Source of the DNA: a virus
Virus record (IMG/VR): IMGVR_UViG_3300047472_000309
Coordinates: 124,001 to 188,000 of that record
DNA: 64,000 bases
Direction: 5' to 3' (one strand)
Shown here: one piece after another, positions 15,663-24,316 of the stretch
Position numbering within the stretch: position 1 is the first letter of the stretch
Layout: each line of letters begins with the position of its first letter
Translations under genes and position numbers: made by a program
The notes under the pieces: model-generated
The model's input: the letters and a program-made list of their open reading frames with translations, nothing else
Database searches by the model: none
What the model was told of the DNA's origin: nothing

Positions 15663-16544
15663 TTACTTTACGTCGTAGTCTGGATCGAAACACATGTGGC
15701 TATAGTTCACCAGCATGTCCGTGAGATCGATGATTTGGAACTGCCAGTGTGAGCCAATATTCGCCGCAGGCGGCACGTAGTCTTTCCCCGCGATCTTCGC
15801 TTCACTGTCATCGAAGTCCACGTAGTGAAACACCCCGGCCAAAATCTGATCGAGTGTACGCCGCGCGCTTTCTGCGTCCACGAATGACTGGATCTTGTTG
15901 CCAAGCCTGGCCCACTGGACTGTATCCTTCTCAGGATTCTGAGAATGAAACTCGAACCCGGCAAAATAGAGAATCGTGTTTTCCAATACCAGCCGCAAAA
16001 CGAACATACCTGCCTCCTTTTTCGCGTTGACGTCTTTGTGGTGAGAACCTCCCGGCTCGAACTCCTTCACCGGCACGTACCATTTGCCCTCATTCACGCT
16101 CGCCAGGATCTTGGCTTTCATGGCCACGAAGCTGTGACCGTAAAGATGAGCGATCTTGCGAGCCATCGTATCGAGATCGGGATAAACTTCGGAGATCGGG
16201 GTGCCGAGGGTGACTTCTTCGTACACCTGCCAGGCGGTAGCTTCCTGGATCGTCCAGGCAGGTGTATAGTCGGTCGCTACCGGCCGCTCCCCGTAATAAT
16301 GTTCCATGCTCATGTCCAGCGCATGGCCGTCGCGTTTAGTCCAACCGTGTAAATCCCGACCATCCGAGCGCACCCCAACCAAGGTGTACACTTCGTTGGA
16401 TTCATCCCAGCGTCGCCGACACTCGTCCCAGTGCTGTTGGTGCGCACCTAACTTGGTGCCGTCCATTAGCGGGATGTAGCGACCCAGTGCGTCGCGCGGA
16501 TGTTGCCAATCCGGAGCCACTCGACGGTATGCAATCTTACCCAT
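15663..16544 (-). CDS. Hypothetical protein, paralogue of 18200-18715
   Basis: 293 codons, start overlapping the upstream stop as TAATG. Its N-terminus (VAPDWQHPRD...RYIPLMDGTKL) matches that of the protein at 18200-18715 (VAVDWQHPKLN...YVPLLDGSRF), and both have a later 'A(T/W)...YE..TLGTP(I/L)S' block, so the two are paralogues. This copy carries about 120 extra residues at its C-terminus. Many Trp, Tyr and His; no enzyme motif seen. Confidence 0.8.
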   Translation of the reverse strand: MGKIAYRRVAPDWQHPRDALGRYIPLMDGTKLGAHQQHWDECRRRWDESNEVYTLVGVRSDGRDLHGWTKRDGHALDMSMEHYYGERPVATDYTPAWTIQEATAWQVYEEVTLGTPISEVYPDLDTMARKIAHLYGHSFVAMKAKILASVNEGKWYVPVKEFEPGGSHHKDVNAKKEAGMFVLRLVLENTILYFAGFEFHSQNPEKDTVQWARLGNKIQSFVDAESARRTLDQILAGVFHYVDFDDSEAKIAGKDYVPPAANIGSHWQFQIIDLTDMLVNYSHMCFDPDYDVK

Positions 16545-16939
16545 TAGAAACCTGCCTGTTTAACTTGATGTTGCAAAAGCGCGATGAAGCGATCGAGCTT
16601 GACATGGTCGACGTACGTGGGCCACGAACAGCCCAGAAAGAAATGCGTGAGCACGCCCAGCATCTCAGCGCGCATCATCGTGTCAATCGAGCCCGCCAAG
16701 ACGAGCGCGGTTCGCTCACGGATGTAGAGGGAGAGAATCTGTTCGGCTTGCGCAGGCAGCAGATCGACTTTGGCTTCCTCAGACCAAAGTTCAGCGACTT
16801 CCGCGTACGCTTCATCGGGCACCACCATGTAGCGATGATTCAGAAGCTCTATTGACTGTTGCCAGCGCGCATTGACGATAAAGCCCTGGTGCTCATCCTC
16901 GGCCATCTTCAAGGTATTCTGAGCGCTATCGATAAACAT
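16544..16939 (-). CDS. Hypothetical helical protein, 131 aa
   Basis: ATG overlaps the upstream stop (TGATG) with AAGGGG nearby, indicating coupled translation within a three-gene run (17397 to 15663). Helical, acidic N-terminal half; no motifs recognised. Confidence 0.75.
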   Translation of the reverse strand: MFIDSAQNTLKMAEDEHQGFIVNARWQQSIELLNHRYMVVPDEAYAEVAELWSEEAKVDLLPAQAEQILSLYIRERTALVLAGSIDTMMRAEMLGVLTHFFLGCSWPTYVDHVKLDRFIALLQHQVKQAGF

Positions 16940-17397
16940 CAGAATTCCCCTTCAGCCAGAAACTTGAGCAAGTAGGGTAGCAGATTCGACACCCCATCTT
17001 CCGTCAGATGCATGCGTGAACGGAGTTCCGAGCCCGGATGTGCTTGCAGATTGCGTTGCACCTGGTCCGGCTCCACGCCGAGCCATAACGCAGGTGCACT
17101 CGCCAGACTGCTTTCTTGCAAACTGCAATCTTGTCCGTACAAGTCCTTGAACAGCACGCGCGTGGCGCCGCGCCGAGTTTCAATCTCGATCTGGCGCCGC
17201 ACTGGGTGCTTCATCTGTGCCTCGAACTGCTCGTGTAGGACATTGATCGGATTGCGCTCTTGACCCGGCAAACCATCCAAGTCGCGTGTCGCTTGCAATT
17301 CCTGGATGTGGTGCTCCGGACCATTGAGAGCCCGTAACAGAGTACGCAAGGCTTCGGCATCGACGGCGACGTAACGGGTATATTTGAAAACGCTCAT
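16939..17397 (-). CDS. Hypothetical protein, 152 aa
   Basis: Start ATG at 17397 gives the best spacing from AAGGA; the ATG at 17403 overlaps the preceding stop (ATGA) and is only three bases from it. Begins VFKYTRYVAVDAEALRTLL; the middle contains many Arg/Glu and one Cys. Not recognised. Confidence 0.7.
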   Translation of the reverse strand: MSVFKYTRYVAVDAEALRTLLRALNGPEHHIQELQATRDLDGLPGQERNPINVLHEQFEAQMKHPVRRQIEIETRRGATRVLFKDLYGQDCSLQESSLASAPALWLGVEPDQVQRNLQAHPGSELRSRMHLTEDGVSNLLPYLLKFLAEGEF

Positions 17398-17399
17398 GC

Positions 17400-18080
17400 T
17401 CATTTTCCTTGTACGTGAGTGTCAAACGTCCAGTTCTTGATGTCGCTGGCTTGGATGAAGGGGAATGCTTTACGCAACTCCTGCGTGACGTTCTTACGGG
17501 CGTCACTACCCGTCATCATCAGCGACAGGTCAAAGAGCGGGTGCTGCAACGAGAAGTAGTGATGCTGGCCGAAGATCGTCACTTCACCGGTCATGCCGCG
17601 CCGCCGGGAGGTCGTCTTGTTGTGGCAGTCCGTGGTGAACACCACGTCCGAATCCATCGCAAGTGTGATGGGCGTACAGCGCTTGACGGCAGCGCCGATA
17701 CGGCTTTCAACATGACGACCACGTCGCTGGAAGAAGTTGTGGAACTCCTTTGCTACGCGGTAGTTCTCGGACTCATTGGGTGCTTTCTGCATCCAACTAT
17801 TGAGGACGAGTTCACCGAACTGTGCGATGAAGTTTTCGTCTGTCAACATCGCCTTGATGTAATCGACTGTATTCTCGGCATCGCGGAGGTCCACAGGTCC
17901 GGCTTCGACATAGTGGGTCATCTGCAAATAAACCTTGACGGCTTTGTTGGTCTTCTTGTTGCCGAGCGTGATGAACCAGTTGGGTAGGTCCGCTACCTTC
18001 TTCACCTGCTTGGGAAGCGCGATGAAAGTGAACTTGCAATAGGAGTTTTCCAACGTGATCGGATTTGCGTTTGCAGTCAT
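17400..18080 (-). CDS. Hypothetical protein, 226 aa
   Basis: Start ATG at 18080 (MTANANP) is chosen because a terminator for the upstream gene lies just before it; the frame remains open upstream but runs through that terminator. Contains basic and Cys/His-containing stretches (HNFFQRRGRHVESRI, FTTDCHNKTTSRRRG). No family recognised. First gene of the run to 15663. Confidence 0.75.
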   Translation of the reverse strand: MTANANPITLENSYCKFTFIALPKQVKKVADLPNWFITLGNKKTNKAVKVYLQMTHYVEAGPVDLRDAENTVDYIKAMLTDENFIAQFGELVLNSWMQKAPNESENYRVAKEFHNFFQRRGRHVESRIGAAVKRCTPITLAMDSDVVFTTDCHNKTTSRRRGMTGEVTIFGQHHYFSLQHPLFDLSLMMTGSDARKNVTQELRKAFPFIQASDIKNWTFDTHVQGK

Positions 18081-18146
18081 TGTAACGTTCTCTATAGTGG
18101 GGTCGGGCACGCATTCGTAGCGGGCTTGGACACCAAGGTCATAAAC

Positions 18147-18168
18147 GGCGAGGGTATAACCCCTCGCC
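18147..18168 (-). terminator. Terminator
   Basis: Hairpin GGCGAGGG/CCCTCGCC with GTTATA loop, followed on minus by GTTTATGACC; ends the gene at 18200-18715. Confidence 0.8.
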
Positions 18169-18199
18169 CAAAGTGCTCTACTGCGAGACGCATCTACCA

Positions 18200-18715
18200 T
18201 CAGGCGGGTTGGAGCAACACATCCTCGATAAGAATGGTGTTGATCTTCTCCCGCATCAGCTGGCCAAAGGTAAAGCCCTGGCACAACTGTAACCAACCGG
18301 TAAAGGTCAGTCGCCGAGTCGGACAGAGCGTGACATTGTGGGTCACACACCAATCCGCCAACTCGTTTTCGGTCGGAAACGCCGGGGATAAAGGCGTACC
18401 CAACGTGAGCGTTTCGTACAACATAAAGCTGGTGGCTTGCTCGGGTTTCCAGACGGGCATGTACTGGTCTTGATGGGGCACGTTGCCGTAATACTGGTGA
18501 AAACAAGTCTGACAGATACCTGCCTCACGCCGAGTGATCCACTCTTTCGCGTTCAGGGGGTCTCGTACCATCCCGAGCTCCCACATCCGGCGATTTTCTT
18601 CATACCGCTGGAGGTCACTTTCAAAGCGACTTCCGTCCAACAGTGGGACATACAGCTTGTCGTTTAACTTCGGGTGCTGCCAATCTACGGCTACCTTACG
18701 AACTTCGCGACTCAT
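18200..18715 (-). CDS. Hypothetical protein, paralogue of 15663-16544
   Basis: 171 residues from ATG at 18715, AGGAG upstream. Shares DWQHP, 'VPLLDGSRF' and the 'LYETLTLGTPLS' block with the longer protein at 15663-16544. Unlike it, this copy has a CQTC pair (ICQTCFHQYYG). The role is unknown. Downstream gene of the unit starting at the 19276 promoter. Confidence 0.75.
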   Translation of the reverse strand: MSREVRKVAVDWQHPKLNDKLYVPLLDGSRFESDLQRYEENRRMWELGMVRDPLNAKEWITRREAGICQTCFHQYYGNVPHQDQYMPVWKPEQATSFMLYETLTLGTPLSPAFPTENELADWCVTHNVTLCPTRRLTFTGWLQLCQGFTFGQLMREKINTILIEDVLLQPA

Positions 18716-18742
18716 CACTTATCTCCTGTTGGTGATGCCTTG

Positions 18743-19234
18743 CTAGGTCGACAAGACAAGCTGATACTGCCTATACTCGACTTCGCCGGTGAGACAGTGC
18801 CGGAGAGCAACAGCGTCCCACATGGCGTTGTGTTGTACAGCGCCCTTAGGTGGATTCAAATACGGGTCCACCCGTTTAACTTCGAAAGCAATGCCCGGAA
18901 TGTCAATCATCTTGCCCGGTCCCGTAATCAGCAACTCGCTGAAATACTTCACGTCATCGGGCCAGTCGGTGACAATACAGACTTCGCCTTCTTCCTCTTG
19001 CAAAAATGCTTGCAGGAGGTCCTGAAACGCGCGATACGACTGGTGATGGCAGGTAATACCGCGCGGCACAGATCCGAGGTACGGCACCACGTTGTTCGTC
19101 ACCCACCCGTCTAACTGCTCTAGCGGGGGCGGAAACACGTTATATAGCGCAGTACCGTCTTCTTTGATGAGGCCGACGGAGATGACCTCACCCTTGTAAC
19201 TATTGAATTCAAAATCCGTGAATATGCGTTTCAT
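18743..19234 (-). CDS. DnaQ-like 3'-5' exonuclease (Rv2179c/ExoAS-like)
   Basis: 163 residues with the three exonuclease motifs of DEDD nucleases: D7-x-E9 in FTDFEFNS, Asp around D90/D94 in VTDWPDDVKYF, and H135-x4-D140 in HNAMWDAVALRH. Length and the 'ISVGLI.EDG' segment suit the Rv2179c-like/3'-exoribonuclease subgroup rather than polymerase proofreading subunits. It should trim DNA or RNA 3' ends using two metal ions; a role in host or phage RNA turnover is plausible. First gene after an early-type promoter. Confidence 0.85.
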   Translation of the reverse strand: MKRIFTDFEFNSYKGEVISVGLIKEDGTALYNVFPPPLEQLDGWVTNNVVPYLGSVPRGITCHHQSYRAFQDLLQAFLQEEEGEVCIVTDWPDDVKYFSELLITGPGKMIDIPGIAFEVKRVDPYLNPPKGAVQHNAMWDAVALRHCLTGEVEYRQYQLVLST

Positions 19235-19275
19235 TACTTCTTCCCTTTGTCTAAGTTATTGCCCTACTCAGAGAA

Positions 19276-19283
19276 GTAATATG
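19276..19283 (-). promoter_or_regulatory. Early-type promoter element (CATATTAC)
   Basis: One mismatch from TATATTAC on the minus strand, about 42 bases before the exonuclease start codon at 19234. Confidence 0.55.
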
Positions 19284-19313
19284 TCGCCCAAACTGGTTTC
19301 ATTAGGGCATAAA

Positions 19314-19331
19314 CCAGAGCCCCTGCTCTGG
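19314..19331 (-). terminator. Terminator
   Basis: CCAGAGC/GCTCTGG hairpin followed on the minus strand by TTTATGCCC. It lies 310 bases beyond the nearest coding gene, so the transcript has a long non-coding 3' portion. Confidence 0.75.
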
Positions 19332-19334
19332 ACA

Positions 19335-19640
19335 ACTTTTATTCTGGTTAGGGTATAAAAAGCGGGGTAGCAGAGCTCGCGTATCGGTGGAGAACGAGCT
19401 GGCAGTCTGCACCCCGTGGACAAACAAAAAAGCAGGAGGGACTCTGATCCGGTGTTGGACAGACCAGCGCTGATAGCCCCTCCCGTCGGAGAACGGGTAA
19501 GAAAAAGCGAAGGCCAGGCAGCAGGCAGGAGGAGGTGAGCCGAGCCACCCGGCCTTCGAGAGGAGACCTCTACAATTGAACAAACAAGGAACAGTCTACT
19601 ACCGCACTAAAGCTGCATGCAAAAGACAGCAGCCCGAAAG
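19335..19640 (-). ncRNA. Long non-coding stretch, possible structured RNA
   Basis: About 300 bases without a credible gene between the stop of 19641-20009 and a terminator. Minus-strand pairings include CGAAGGCC/GGCCTTCG spanning about 35 bases and CCCGT/ACGGG. It could be a 3' UTR or a processed RNA. At 19575-19600 the plus strand carries a copy of the gene-leader sequence CAATTGAACAAACAAGGA that is not followed by a plausible gene. Confidence 0.35.
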
Positions 19641-20009
19641 TTAATCGTTAACCTGCCAGCGCTTAGCGGCCGCAATGACTTTGGCGGCGCGTTCTTCTAC
19701 CGGCAGCTCGAGGAGTCGGCGATGCGCAGCAATGTCCGCTTCGGTGTAGGGGATAATCGTTGACTTGCCATCGCCCCACACGGTGCGACCGGGTGCATCC
19801 TGACGGGCTTTGAACCAGCGACCCGCAAGCACTTCGATCGGTGAAAGTTCGTTCAACATCTCACACGCAGTGACCAAGAACGCATTTGATCCTTCCACGC
19901 GTTTTTCGTGTCGGTTCAGTGTCTCGAGCAATACCTCGGGTGACTGCTCAGCTGCCAAGGTGCCGTCTTCAAAAACCGAATGCATGAAAAGACCCATTGC
20001 CACACTCAT
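19641..20009 (-). CDS. Hypothetical protein, paralogue of 20021-20353
   Basis: 122 residues, ATG at 20009 with AAGGAGG upstream. A central 'NELSPIEVLAGRWFKARQD' segment aligns with 'GLAPIEYLACGLLKHSKSH' of the neighbour upstream, and both are helical, so they look like a tandem duplicate. The C-terminus is Ala/Glu-rich. Function unknown. Confidence 0.75.
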   Translation of the reverse strand: MSVAMGLFMHSVFEDGTLAAEQSPEVLLETLNRHEKRVEGSNAFLVTACEMLNELSPIEVLAGRWFKARQDAPGRTVWGDGKSTIIPYTEADIAAHRRLLELPVEERAAKVIAAAKRWQVND

Positions 20010-20020
20010 CACGTGCCTCC

Positions 20021-20353
20021 TTAGGCGAAGAATTGCACAGCCAGTAAACGAATCCGGTTAATACGCATGTTCGTACCCGCAGCGCCCATTTTCCAGTCCG
20101 ACAGGATTTGAGGCGAGGGATGCGACTTGCTGTGTTTGAGCAGCCCACACGCCAGGTACTCAATCGGAGCCAGTCCGCCTAAGGTATTCTGGGTGGAGGG
20201 CTTGGTCAGCGCCTGACGCGCAGTGTCCGGAATACCCGGCAAGCTACAGAGCTCATTGAGCAATGTATCCGGATCGCCAATATTCGCATTGGTGAGTTGC
20301 GTGAGCACTTGCGCGCTCTTCCCTACAAACATCTGTTGCCAAGCCGTACCCAT
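20021..20353 (-). CDS. Hypothetical protein, paralogue of 19641-20009
   Basis: 110 codons, ATG with AAGGA upstream, 11 bp from its putative paralogue. Shares the 'PIE.LA' block and surrounding helices. Not recognised. Confidence 0.75.
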   Translation of the reverse strand: MGTAWQQMFVGKSAQVLTQLTNANIGDPDTLLNELCSLPGIPDTARQALTKPSTQNTLGGLAPIEYLACGLLKHSKSHPSPQILSDWKMGAAGTNMRINRIRLLAVQFFA

Positions 20354-20412
20354 GATCGTGTCCTTGAAAGAGAGGATGAACTACACAAGATTTCATCCTC
20401 CCCCGACGGCCT

Positions 20413-20595
20413 TTAGCGCTCTTTCGGGAACCGACGATTGAGTTCGTTGAACTCCAGATTCAATTGCATTCCCAATTGATGGCGAATCCGCAACAGTCCT
20501 TCTTTGATGATTGTACGGCCTTGTTCGATCTGTTCATCGGAAAGACCTTCGTCATCCAAAAGGTTTGCTGCAACACGTTCGATATCGGCGGCCAT
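20413..20595 (-). CDS. Small helical protein, 60 aa
   Basis: ATG with AAGGAGG upstream. Highly charged, predicted as two helices (DEQIEQGRTIIKEGLL, RIRHQLGMQLNLEFNEL). It follows the cyclophilin gene by 9 bp. Function unknown. Confidence 0.7.
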   Translation of the reverse strand: MAADIERVAANLLDDEGLSDEQIEQGRTIIKEGLLRIRHQLGMQLNLEFNELNRRFPKER

Positions 20596-20604
20596 GTCGC
20601 CTCC

Positions 20605-21582
20605 TTAATGCTGCTGGTGGGTACCTTCGACTTCGCGTGCAATGCGCGCTCGCGTACGACGTTGCAAGGCATCGATCGCCGCGTTGATGTGATCCAGCGC
20701 TTCCTGGTTTTCGTCACAGGCGAACTTGCCGTCCTGGAAACCTTGCAGACGATGACCGCACACGGCGAGCAACGATTCGAGCGTCACGCCGTTCTGACCG
20801 ACCTCCGGCACCACACCGTTCTGGAACAGCACGTGCAGATACATGCGCTGACCTGCCCAGTGCTCGCCTGCTGACGCGTTGCTTTCCGTGTCGAAGCCGG
20901 AGAGCTGGTAGCTGTGGTTCGCACCGCTGATTTCGTTGGCGCCATCGCCGACCACCACGACCAATTGCGTATCGGCGCCTTCGACGAGATGCCGAGTAAT
21001 CACAGCGCCGCGTTGACGACCCAGCGCGCGTGCTTCGGCTGCTTCTTCCGTGGCCGGATCACCTTGACGATAATTGGCTTCCGCGTCCGTTTCGTACGCG
21101 GCCGTGACGATCACGTCTTCGAGCGGCACGTCTTGATGAAAGCCCTTGCTACCCGTACGCATACGACGAATTTCGTCGATCACTTCTTGACCGGCCACGA
21201 CTTGGCCGAACACGCAGTAGCCCCAGCCTTGTGGCGTGGCCGACGTATGGTTCAGGAACTCGTTGTCGCGCACGTTGATAAAGAACTGCGCGCTCGCCGA
21301 ATGCGGATCGTTGGTGCGTGCCATCGCGATCGAATACGCGATGTTCTTCAGACCGTTGTCCGCTTCGTTGCGAATCGGCGCGTCCACCGTCTTTTGCTTC
21401 ATGCCGGGTTCGAAACCGCCGCCCTGGACCATGAAGCCATCGATCACGCGATGGAAGATCGTGTTGGTGTACTGACCCTTGTGCACGTAAGCGAGGAAAT
21501 TTGCGACAGTCTTGGGGGCGCGCTCATCGTCGAGCTCGACGAGGAAGTTACCCTTGTTGGTTTCGAATAGGACGTGTTTCAT
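20605..21582 (-). CDS. Cyclophilin-type peptidyl-prolyl isomerase fused to a second phage domain
   Basis: 325 residues. Residues 1-170 are a PpiB-like cyclophilin: FHR at 43-45 (catalytic Arg), Q53GGG, a SAQFFINV block and a VFGQVV segment. Residues about 215-322 form a separate domain of a type I recall as stand-alone ~100-residue phage proteins (pattern [31 protein letters not shown]), function unknown to me. An acidic linker joins them. Typical bacterial PpiB is about 165 residues, so this is nearly double. No Shine-Dalgarno is visible before the ATG. Confidence 0.9.
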   Translation of the reverse strand: MKHVLFETNKGNFLVELDDERAPKTVANFLAYVHKGQYTNTIFHRVIDGFMVQGGGFEPGMKQKTVDAPIRNEADNGLKNIAYSIAMARTNDPHSASAQFFINVRDNEFLNHTSATPQGWGYCVFGQVVAGQEVIDEIRRMRTGSKGFHQDVPLEDVIVTAAYETDAEANYRQGDPATEEAAEARALGRQRGAVITRHLVEGADTQLVVVVGDGANEISGANHSYQLSGFDTESNASAGEHWAGQRMYLHVLFQNGVVPEVGQNGVTLESLLAVCGHRLQGFQDGKFACDENQEALDHINAAIDALQRRTRARIAREVEGTHQQH

Positions 21583-21626
21583 GACGGAGTGTTATGGTTG
21601 TAAGTGTAGCGTGTGGCCGAGAGGCC

Positions 21627-22385
21627 TTAAACCGGGTGATACTCGGGCGAAGTCCGATAGCGCGAGGCGAGCGTGTCAGCTGCAACAGCCTGCAGGTTTT
21701 CCTGCGAGACATACTTGGGTGCACGCAATTCGTTCACGCGATCTGCGTCCAAATCGTAACCGACCAGTCCCACCTGTTCCAGCGCGATCCGGGTCAGGTC
21801 CTGGTGGATCTGTTTACGAATCGCTTCTTCTTGTAGCGAAGGCGCATCGGGAAACGTAAAGAGTGCCTCGATGTGCGACGTGTAAAAGAAGGTGTCGGCG
21901 AGTTCGAGGTTGATACTGCCGCCGATCTTGGCTTCCAGCGTGATCTTGATCCCAGCAGATGTAAACGGGTCAAGCACGTTCAGGATCTTCCCATGCACAT
22001 CGCGCGTGTAGCTATCGATGGTCGTCGAGAACGTCACGCCGCCTTCAAGCTCAACCGTGCGGTAATTACTGCGCGTGTACTTGAGCGGCGCATTGACTTC
22101 TGCGCGGATGTACTGATCGCCGACTTTCACGTAGACGTTTTCCAACAGCGCCTTGTGACTGATAGCGTCCGTCACACCCAACGGCGATGTCTCCAGCAAA
22201 CTTTCTGTTTGGCCCACGCCGAGAATCGAGAACTGTTGGCCGAACCGATACGGCGCCGTCGACAACGAGTCGTTGTCGATTTGAACGATGTGTTGCAATT
22301 CTCCCACCAAAAGTCGCTCGACTTCCGGCCGATACAACGGAACAATCCGCACCGCGCGGAACCGTTTAAAATGTTGCGCTTCCAT
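21627..22385 (-). CDS. Hypothetical protein, 252 aa
   Basis: ATG with GAAGGAC upstream. Beta-rich sequence with a central 'VELEGGVTFSTTIDSYTRDV' region and an acidic helical C-terminus. It might be a virion or chaperone-associated protein because of the cyclophilin downstream, but no family is recognised. Confidence 0.75.
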   Translation of the reverse strand: MEAQHFKRFRAVRIVPLYRPEVERLLVGELQHIVQIDNDSLSTAPYRFGQQFSILGVGQTESLLETSPLGVTDAISHKALLENVYVKVGDQYIRAEVNAPLKYTRSNYRTVELEGGVTFSTTIDSYTRDVHGKILNVLDPFTSAGIKITLEAKIGGSINLELADTFFYTSHIEALFTFPDAPSLQEEAIRKQIHQDLTRIALEQVGLVGYDLDADRVNELRAPKYVSQENLQAVAADTLASRYRTSPEYHPV

Positions 22386-22901
22386 TTACTGTCCTTCTTC
22401 TTGGTTTTAGTGACGCACTCCACAGATCGCTCTTTGACACTTCTCTGTCTTACCGTCCTTCTTTCGATTAAAGCGGTAGTCCTCAACAGAGTCGTCGACA
22501 CGTGAGGACGTGTCGTTTGGACCAAAGAACTTTCTGCAGGCTGCGTCCCTTACTTAGTCATCGACTTATCGTTGGCTTGCGAGTCCAACCTTACGTCGCC
22601 TTTTCGTTTCAGGGTACAACTTGCCTTAACTCCGGTAGCACCGTAAGTCTTAGCCGTACGATTTGATTCAACGTATCAACTTGGCGGTATCTCGCTGATG
22701 TGAAGGCGCCACACGGGCGACACCTCACCTCCTAGTAGGATCGTGAACCTACTGCTCTGAGGGGGAGTGAGAGCTTCCCCCTTTCGCGGGCGTTACACCC
22801 ACGAATTACCAATCGTCCCTTGAGAAGGGTGTCTTAACAGATGGACGATTGATAACCGTTGCCGACTTGCACGGCTCATCAGAGAGCTTACTACAGAGCG
22901 A
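22386..22901 (-). ncRNA. 500-base non-coding region with many hairpins
   Basis: No gene of useful length. Perfect or near-perfect stems: 22496-22515 (CGACACGT/ACGTGTCG, GAGG loop), 22761-22781 (GGGGGA/TCCCCC), 22810-22851 (CAATCGTCC/GGACGATTG). A minus-strand AGGAGGTGAG is followed by a GTG frame of only 15 codons, perhaps a leader peptide. Likely a structured RNA or long leader of the gene at 21627-22385. Strand inferred from the flanking genes. Confidence 0.4.
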
Positions 22902-23180
22902 CTACGCAACCCGGAAAATGGGATTGTCTGCGTCACGCATGCGCTTCAGAAAATCGCGATGACCGTGACGCTTGAGTTGACCTTCCAAGAGGTCAGCCGC
23001 TTCAAAGCACTCGATCATCTTGCTTTCAATGACCGTTGCCACCGAGCCCTTGCACTTCTCATCGGACTCCAACGACGTGCGCAGCTGATACGCTTCAGAG
23101 CGCGTCGTTTCAATCGCAATCCACAGTGCTTCTGAATAAGCACGTGAATATTCGATCGGTTTAAAGTTGTTGTCGTTCAC
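22902..23180 (-). CDS. Hypothetical protein, 92 aa
   Basis: GTG start at 23180 preceded by AGGATAATC; an upstream ATG at 23207 lacks a ribosome site. Helical and acidic (EALWIAIETTRSEAYQL). Not recognised. Confidence 0.65.
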   Translation of the reverse strand: MNDNNFKPIEYSRAYSEALWIAIETTRSEAYQLRTSLESDEKCKGSVATVIESKMIECFEAADLLEGQLKRHGHRDFLKRMRDADNPIFRVA

Positions 23181-23287
23181 GATTATCCTGTTTGATCTGA
23201 ACAGCATGACTCTTCCAGATTATGCCGCACCTCAGTAAGTTTTCCTATTCTATTGTTTTCTTTAATAAATCACCATTCTTACGGCAT

Positions 23288-23313
23288 AAAGGCAGGACCG
23301 TAGCCCCGCCTTT
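23288..23313 (-). terminator. Terminator
   Basis: Hairpin AAAGGC-GGG/CC-GCCTTT followed on minus by TTTATGCCG, just past the gene at 23325-23684. Confidence 0.75.
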
Positions 23314-23324
23314 ATCAGAGGCGC

Positions 23325-23684
23325 TTAGGCGCCTGCTTGTGCTTCGCCGCCTTCCGAGGACGGCGTGCCGTTGGCAGCATGCGTGGTGCTGTCAGCCGGA
23401 ACCGCGTAGCCGACTGCCGTCACGAACGGACCCGATGCCGGAGGTGCTTCACCCGCGTCGACGAACGGAACGTTGTTGGTCGCCCACGCGCCCGACGGGG
23501 TCTGCTTCGTTTGTGCCGGGTTCTTGATCGCGACGTTCACGCGCGAGCCGCCGGTCAGGACCTTGACGATCGTGCAGGGCAGCGGTGCGATGTTGGTGAC
23601 GGTAGCACCCGTGCCGTCCAGACCCAATGCGGGCGACGTGAATTGCGGGAAGTACTGAGCGGCGGTGTTATTTGCTGCGGGCAT
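23325..23684 (-). CDS. Hypothetical Ala/Pro/Gly-rich protein
   Basis: 119 codons, ATG with GGAG upstream. Low-charge, Ala/Thr/Pro/Gly-rich with a central beta-strand segment (PCTIVKVLTGGSRVNVAI). Composition suggests a surface or virion-associated protein; no homologue recognised. Confidence 0.7.
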   Translation of the reverse strand: MPAANNTAAQYFPQFTSPALGLDGTGATVTNIAPLPCTIVKVLTGGSRVNVAIKNPAQTKQTPSGAWATNNVPFVDAGEAPPASGPFVTAVGYAVPADSTTHAANGTPSSEGGEAQAGA

Positions 23685-23741
23685 GGATCACTCCAGTTAA
23701 GAATGGGAAAAGGCTACTGCATGTGTGCCGAACCGAAAAGC

Positions 23742-24203
23742 TTAGTTCGGATCTTGCGCGACCGGGGTTTCCGGAGCCTCGACGGGCGTACCCGTCTCGT
23801 CGGCCATGATCTTGACCGGTGCGTAAGGCTGCGCACTGTCTTCCGGGTTGGCCGGGGGATTGATCGGCGAGAGCGGCATGTTCCAGCCTGCCTTCTGATA
23901 CGGCACCGTCTTGGGCGGCGGGAAGGCCGGAGCGTCGTTCGGGTCCACACAATAACCACCCACGCCAGGGATGATGTTTGTGTAGGGACGCGCTGCGTAT
24001 TCGCTATCGAAGTACGGCACGTTCTTCAGCATATACTGGCGACCCGTGGGGCCCGTGACCGTCAGGTTCACTTTGAGCGTCGGACCCACGTAACGGATCG
24101 TAGCGCTCAGCGGCGTGATCGCTTCGATCGCATTGAGGTCAGCCAGCTGACCTCCGCGTTCCGGATAGAACTGGACCGCTTGGCCGATTGTCGGTGCACC
24201 CAT
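23742..24203 (-). CDS. Hypothetical Pro-rich protein
   Basis: 153 codons; ATG overlaps the stop of a 33-codon gene (TGATG) with GGGGGA upstream. N-terminal beta-rich part (PTLKVNLTVTGPTGRQYML) and a long Pro/Glu-rich C-terminal tail from about residue 95. It resembles its downstream neighbour in composition and may act with it. Confidence 0.75.
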   Translation of the reverse strand: MGAPTIGQAVQFYPERGGQLADLNAIEAITPLSATIRYVGPTLKVNLTVTGPTGRQYMLKNVPYFDSEYAARPYTNIIPGVGGYCVDPNDAPAFPPPKTVPYQKAGWNMPLSPINPPANPEDSAQPYAPVKIMADETGTPVEAPETPVAQDPN

Positions 24204-24304
24204 CAGATCCCCCAGAGCAGAAACGGGTTGAACAACGCCATCGATTGGAGCATGGCGCGCTGTGTGACGCCATTCATTAGCATGGCGTACGTCATGAAAG
24301 ACAT
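24203..24304 (-). CDS. 33-residue hydrophobic peptide
   Basis: ATG with AAAAGGAA upstream; the stop overlaps the next start (TGATG). Methionine-rich and hydrophobic (MSFMTYAMLMNGV...ALFNPFLLWGI). Possibly membrane-associated; its fit between two genes and its ribosome site support translation. Confidence 0.6.
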   Translation of the reverse strand: MSFMTYAMLMNGVTQRAMLQSMALFNPFLLWGI

Positions 24305-24316
24305 GTCAGATTCCTT

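Noticed and set aside
22730-22790. tmRNA-like 3' domain (a T-arm-like hairpin GTAGG/CCTAC)
   Set aside because: No matching acceptor stem, tag frame or CCA end could be found nearby.
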